NCBI GenBank assembly: GCA_029747585.1
Contig: JAPEVF010000035.1
Coordinates: 105,266-169,265, forward strand
Reading direction: 5' to 3'
Length of the DNA stretch: 64,000 bases
Source: Pleurotus djamor
Taxonomy: Eukaryota; Basidiomycota; Agaricomycetes; Agaricales; Pleurotaceae
The translations under genes and the position numbers were made by a program. Shown piece after piece: positions 59,684 through 64,000 of this stretch. The first letter of the stretch is position 1. Each line of letters starts with the position of its first letter. The notes below the pieces were generated by a model, which had not been told where the DNA came from, searched no databases, and worked only from the letters and a program-made list of their open reading frames with translations.

Positions 59684-60060
59684 CTGCGGAGAACGAAATG
59701 AGGTATCGTCAGCACTTGCATCAAATCAGCAGATGATGATGGGAGAAGATCGACCGATGCCGACGCGAGCGGTGGGGTAGGAGAAGGGTGAAATCATGGA
59801 TGAACCACGAACGTTTGAACGTTTGAACCGCAAGCGGCGCCCCTAAGTACAGGCTATGTATATGATGGATGGCTTGAGCAAATGAACTTTGATGGATGTA
59901 GAGGAGGACTGGAGACAATGGAGATGACGAGACCGGCACTTGGGGGAGTGGCTACGACGACTACCGCTGGTCCTGTGTCCGGTGCTCAAAGTCAGAAAGG
60001 TCAACACTAGCAGCCGCGGGGATTGTTCACGTCCGAATTCATGCGTTGCGTTTCGGATCA

Positions 60061-60290
60061 TACTAGGGAGACCAGTGCGTAACTGGTGGCCTTCTTGACA
60101 GAAAATCCCTAATCTGCTTATCCAACTCCATGATCGTCGCGTAGCTCGCCGGTGCCTCCACCATCAACGCCATTGCAGCCACTTCAATGACAGCTTTTGT
60201 GTTGGAACGTTGTGGGACACTGAAGGTATGTAATATCATCAGATTAGCAACATGGCCTGAACAAAAACTACGGAGGAGACCGCACACACA
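60061..60290 (-). pseudogene. Fragment resembling a fungal transcription factor middle region
   Basis: After an acceptor near 60223, one exon reads V-P-Q-R-S-N-T-K-A-V-I-E-V and MVEAPASYATIMELDKQIRD, the pattern (E-x-P-x-Y-A-x-I-x-x-L-D-x-x-I-R) found in the regulatory middle region of many basidiomycete Zn2Cys6 factors. It ends at a stop near 60063. No DNA-binding part was found, so I call it a fragment. Confidence in the family is moderate. Confidence 0.45.
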
Positions 60291-60775
60291 GTGCGAAACC
60301 GAACCATCCCGTCACATCACGGTAGCGCGAGTCCCTGGGTGCCGAGACGGAGCGGTCGAGACGCCAATGCTTGGCGATCGACCCGAAGCAGGAGGGAAGC
60401 GCGAGGCAGCCGACCACCTTCCGGAGACGGTTCGTCTCCCGATAGAAGTTGCCCTCGGCCATCCGCATCGACATCGTTCCCTTGGAACTTAGATACTATT
60501 GACATTTCCTGTTGCTGGCCAGTACTTTTAGATCCCTAAGTGGCGTGGTGGTAGACAGACTAGGCTTAGATCTTCGAAGATCACGAGCGTCATCGCCTAA
60601 GTTCTCATCCTTCCTGGCGGCGTGGGATAATGATCATTCAGGTTTGAACTTCGACGCACACAAGTGATGGGGTGGGTAGGCGAAACTGGGTCTGAGTTAG
60701 TCTGAGGTTACATAAAACTAGGTACGGTTGCAGGATTCTTACGCGTTTCTTTCCGCACCTTCACACTCGACATCC

Positions 60776-61960
60776 ATGGCTGCACAATGCAAGTTCCTAT
60801 CTCTGGCCCCAGAGCTTATCATCAGAGTCATGGATTCCCTCTCAGTAGAAGACAAGCTGCAGTTCATCGCGTGCTGTAAATGGTTCTACCAGTGTGGTGT
60901 TGAGGACTTATACCGTGACCTCCTCATCGACGATCGTGTTGACTTCACCAAGGTCTCTCAAGAAATGGCTCGCCTCGTCCGTTCAATAAGATTTCGACAG
61001 ACATCTTCTGTCAGAAATTGGGGGATCCATCACGGTCCCAAAACCTCTATGGAACAGTTCGTCAACCTGGTTTTACTAGACATCACCGGGCTCAAACCAT
61101 CAAGGTATGAAAACTGTCTTGCTCTCAGCTGCAGACTCAGCTGCAGGTGTCATTGCTTACACCATTTTGGCAGTTTTCATAGCCTCCCTTTCACCACCTT
61201 GAAAAATTTGGAGGAGCTTCGGTTTCTCAACTGTCTACGAGACCGCTCGGATGACTCTGATGAAACTTCTGTCGCATATCCCTCTCTCAGACGTTTGTCT
61301 GCCACCATGTGTGGGGTCAAAGGAATCATCAAGCAAGCCCCAGGCGTTACGCATATTTGCTTCGTGCTGGCACCTTGGGGTTGCGGCTGCTCTTGGCCGT
61401 GCGCTCAATGCGGTCCTAGAGAGATACACCATTTTTTACCCCAGGATTTCTACCATGTCGAGCACGTGGGGGTTTATGGCCTCACAGGCTTTAAGGAACT
61501 AATATATGAGTTGCTCGCGCAGATGAGAAACACGAAAAAGCTGGAGTGTTACTATGGCAAAGACGATATAGAGGTGAGTTGATGTCAGTGACTTCCCTTT
61601 TGGTTTCCCCCGTGTTCATTCAAGTTTTTCAAGTCAATGAAATCTGTCGTGTCCGCGTTTCCAAGGGTGGAATCTATACTGCTGCTCCAAGATGGCACAG
61701 AGGAGAACAATTATACATGGCTATTCAAGGAGATCCAGTCGTTGAAGTCTGCCCTGAAGAGGGTTGAGCTTCGCACCCCTTGTCAAAGGGTGGTGTACAC
61801 GTGCGTTCCCAGCAAAGTGCGTGAGCTAGGCGGGACCCAGGGAGAAGGGAAATGGGATGTCTGGCTCTCTGAAAGTACATCCCCTCGCCAATTGGATGAA
61901 AGGTCAGAGCTCAATTGTATGTTACTTATGGACGAGGCCCCAACAGACGAAGAATTTTGA
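60776..61960 (+). CDS. F-box-like protein G, divergent
   Basis: Two exons (60776-61573, 61634-61960), 60-nt intron, 374 residues. The ATG at 60776 begins MAAQCKFLSLAPELIIRVMD; the F-box continues with DSLSVEDKLQFIACCKWFY and QCGVEDLYRDLLIDD. The middle has leucine-rich segments (LKNLEELRFLN, YPSLRRLSA) and a Cys-rich stretch (G-C-G-C-S-W-P-C-A-Q-C). It lacks the C-T-D-C-V-E tail of copies C and F, so it belongs to another subgroup. An F-box role in protein turnover is inferred from the family. Confidence 0.75.
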
Positions 61961-63989
61961 GTAATACGTGCTTCTTTTACGGAAAAGCTCTGCAGGCTAG
62001 ATATAGTGGCTTCCGCCAGCTCTCACTGCCTACAAGTCTTGTACATGTCTGGTCCTTACCGTTCTCCATATAGCTCCTATTCAGTAAATTTTACATTACT
62101 ACATCTACCGCGCCCAGGATTCATGTCGGATCCACTTATTTAAGCTCAGTAATTACTTTTTATTGTCTTAGAGTGAAAAGCTATAGGAGCACATTGCTCC
62201 GCGTGTGCTACATGGGAGTGGTCTTGTGTCCTGCCGTTGAGCCCATTTTTATATCTAAAGCCCTTGCTTCCTATTGTATATGGTCCTATGCGTCATTTTC
62301 TGCTTTCTTCTTGCGCACTTTCCCGACATCGGACTCTTTTCGCATCGGAACCGCTCAAAAGACTTGTCTACACAAAACAGCTCCGTTTTATCGGTACCAT
62401 GTGCGGACATGAAGACTTCAGCTACCTGCAAACTTGTAAGAGACGTCTTGCGTTTCCCCTGCGATGTCTTATCTCGCACTTCTCGCCTACTTATTTTCAA
62501 TTGTAGTACCAATCAACGTCTAGTTATGTCCATGGATCATAGGACTCCTTGGCGCGCAGTGAGCTCTACGCATAGTTCAATTGTGCGACTGGATCCAGCA
62601 TATACTGCATGCAGACACACGATGCATATGAACATCAAGCATCTCCCATGCATCCCAGTCAATGTCAACGCCAGCCCATCCGTTTTTTTCTTCCACAACC
62701 ATAGTAATGGAAAAATTGAAACCTTTAAAATTCGTCCCCATCTGAGCTACTCTCTCGCAAGCTCGGGGAAGGGTACTCTGAATATCTACGACTCCAGAGC
62801 ATGGTTGCTACGATGCACATGCAACACGAGGGAATTCCGTCACATTTCTCATCCATAACCAACAACACCACATTCTCCCTTAATGTGACGCACCTCGGGT
62901 GCTGCAGGGACCCTCGCAAATGCGCGAGGTGTTCTATTCACGACGGTACCAACTTTATACCCACAGAAACTACCTACCATGTGGTTAGAATATCCGTAGA
63001 TAATCTAATGATGCGCCGCCGGTGTGCGCTTGAACCACCAAACCCAACACACCTAGCACTCGAAGATGCCCCATCTCCTGGATACCACATGTATCCCCTT
63101 CAAAGGTCGTGCAGTCATCTGCCAACGAAACAATGGCTTCCCTAACCGAAAAAAGCCACAAGATTAACACTTCGTCCNAAAACGCAACTTGAAGCCAGCA
63201 TACCCGATATCAGCACTACCCGGTACTACCCTTTTGCAAGCTTGAGTGAGGGTACTCTAAACTTATACGAGCAACACCACTCCCCCGCCCTTGCCCACGT
63301 AGACTGCTTGTATACCTCCGCTTGCTGTTCGCTCCTTGAGTATCACCTGGACGATATCCTATGCATTGGATACCCATTTCTCACCACTCTCTCCCTGTCA
63401 TTTGAGTTCCTACTTCCTCACTATGCCACAGGTATGTAACGTCCGCGGCTGATGTTCTGGGAGACGCGTATATGTAGTGGACGCAAGCTATGTTCAACCT
63501 CTTTGCACACCTGTGTACAGCGCGTTACCCTCTCTTTTTGAATGTCACTCCCGCCAAGCTCTTTCATCAAGAGTGTCGTCTTCACGGTGTGTCCCAGCCA
63601 GTGCATATAAGGCGCGTATACTCTACTCTACATTCCTGCTTTCTGCGGGGACTCTAAGGTCGTGATGTATGCGCTTCGTTATGGAGACTGAGTACTGGTA
63701 CTGAGCAAGTACATGCGTGGAGTTAGGGTGAGAAAGCATCGAGGGTCGAATAAGAACCAGACGAGCGGCATAGAAATATGCGAAAAGGCAAAATGCACGT
63801 CCGTATGTATGGAAGAGTCCGCGATACCAATCTATACGCGAACACAAGAAAAACACAAGAAGAAACTCAGTCCGTAAGTGACAGAAGACGAAAGTTCAAA
63901 AAAGCAGGTAGTCCGCCTCTAGCAAAGACCGTCTCAAGGGTACATTCAGGCCATCATGAGACGCTGGCGCCTGGCTCGGGTGAGCCATC
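61961..63989. other. Intergenic, no supported gene
   Basis: Several frames near 62170-63150 lack motifs. GGGTACTCTGAATAT and GGGTACTCTAAACTT (about 62772 and 63251) hint at a weak repeat of about 480-bp spacing. n at 63178 precedes an A run. Confidence 0.4.
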
Positions 63990-64000
63990 GGGGGGGGGGG
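63990..64000. repeat. Terminal G run
   Basis: The window ends in a run of about ten G. It may mark a contig end or a sequencing artefact. Confidence 0.5.

Noticed and set aside
62274..62858. Plus-strand frame of 194 codons
   Set aside because: Start is not ATG-supported and composition is patchy; no homology recognised and no splice logic.
1..64000. CRISPR array, rRNA or bacterial operons
   Set aside because: No regularly spaced repeats, no rRNA signature, and spliceosomal introns throughout show eukaryotic DNA.

Overview
The window is nuclear DNA from a filamentous fungus, most probably an agaricomycete basidiomycete. Most genes are cut by many short introns (about 45-70 nt, GT..AG). Lineage-typical families are present: a DUF6534-type membrane protein, dispersed F-box-like/LRR genes, an Ndc10/Crypton recombinase relic and small cysteine-rich secreted proteins. 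I cannot name the species. Isolated n characters, often next to homopolymers, and one mosaic n block (41669-41793) show a draft assembly. In two genes the n behaves as a surplus base that fakes a frameshift.

Layout. 1-2276: 3' part of a sugar transporter (+). 2985-32526: a secreted-protein region. It holds four diverged copies of one many-exon secreted protein (2985-5753 +, 14810-17598 +, 18191-20816 -, 29899-32526 +), three copies of a small cysteine-rich secreted protein (6005-6281 -, 7960-8220 -, 9706-9957 +), and one lysine/alanine-rich secreted protein (22543-23181 +). Interspersed are a zinc-finger protein (10643-12068 -), a Zn2Cys6-like coiled-coil protein (23977-26600 -) and a Baeyer-Villiger-type flavin monooxygenase (27107-28955 -).

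33117-46839: an F-box-like cluster with three intact genes, several broken copies and fragments, and a carboxypeptidase-A-fold protein that has lost key active-site residues (36927-39293 +). One F-box copy carries a 699-bp terminal-inverted-repeat element inserted at TA; another has a 7-bp duplication that breaks the F-box.

47-64 kb is poorer in genes and richer in repeats: a diverged tandem duplication of about 2 kb (48.2-52.2 kb), a second end of the TA-element family (52.9 kb), a DUF6534-type gene (53187-55556 -), a 991-bp element with 54-bp inverted ends (56192-57182), a degenerate Crypton tyrosine recombinase (58484-59683 -), a fragment of a fungal transcription factor, and a last F-box-like gene (60776-61960 +). 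The window ends in a G run.

There is no operon logic, as expected in a fungus. What unites the left half is repeated duplication of secreted-protein genes. What unites the right half is birth and death of F-box genes amid transposon insertions. The most unusual candidate is the four-copy secreted family, which carries Kex2-like Lys-Arg sites before a Trp-rich amphipathic segment.
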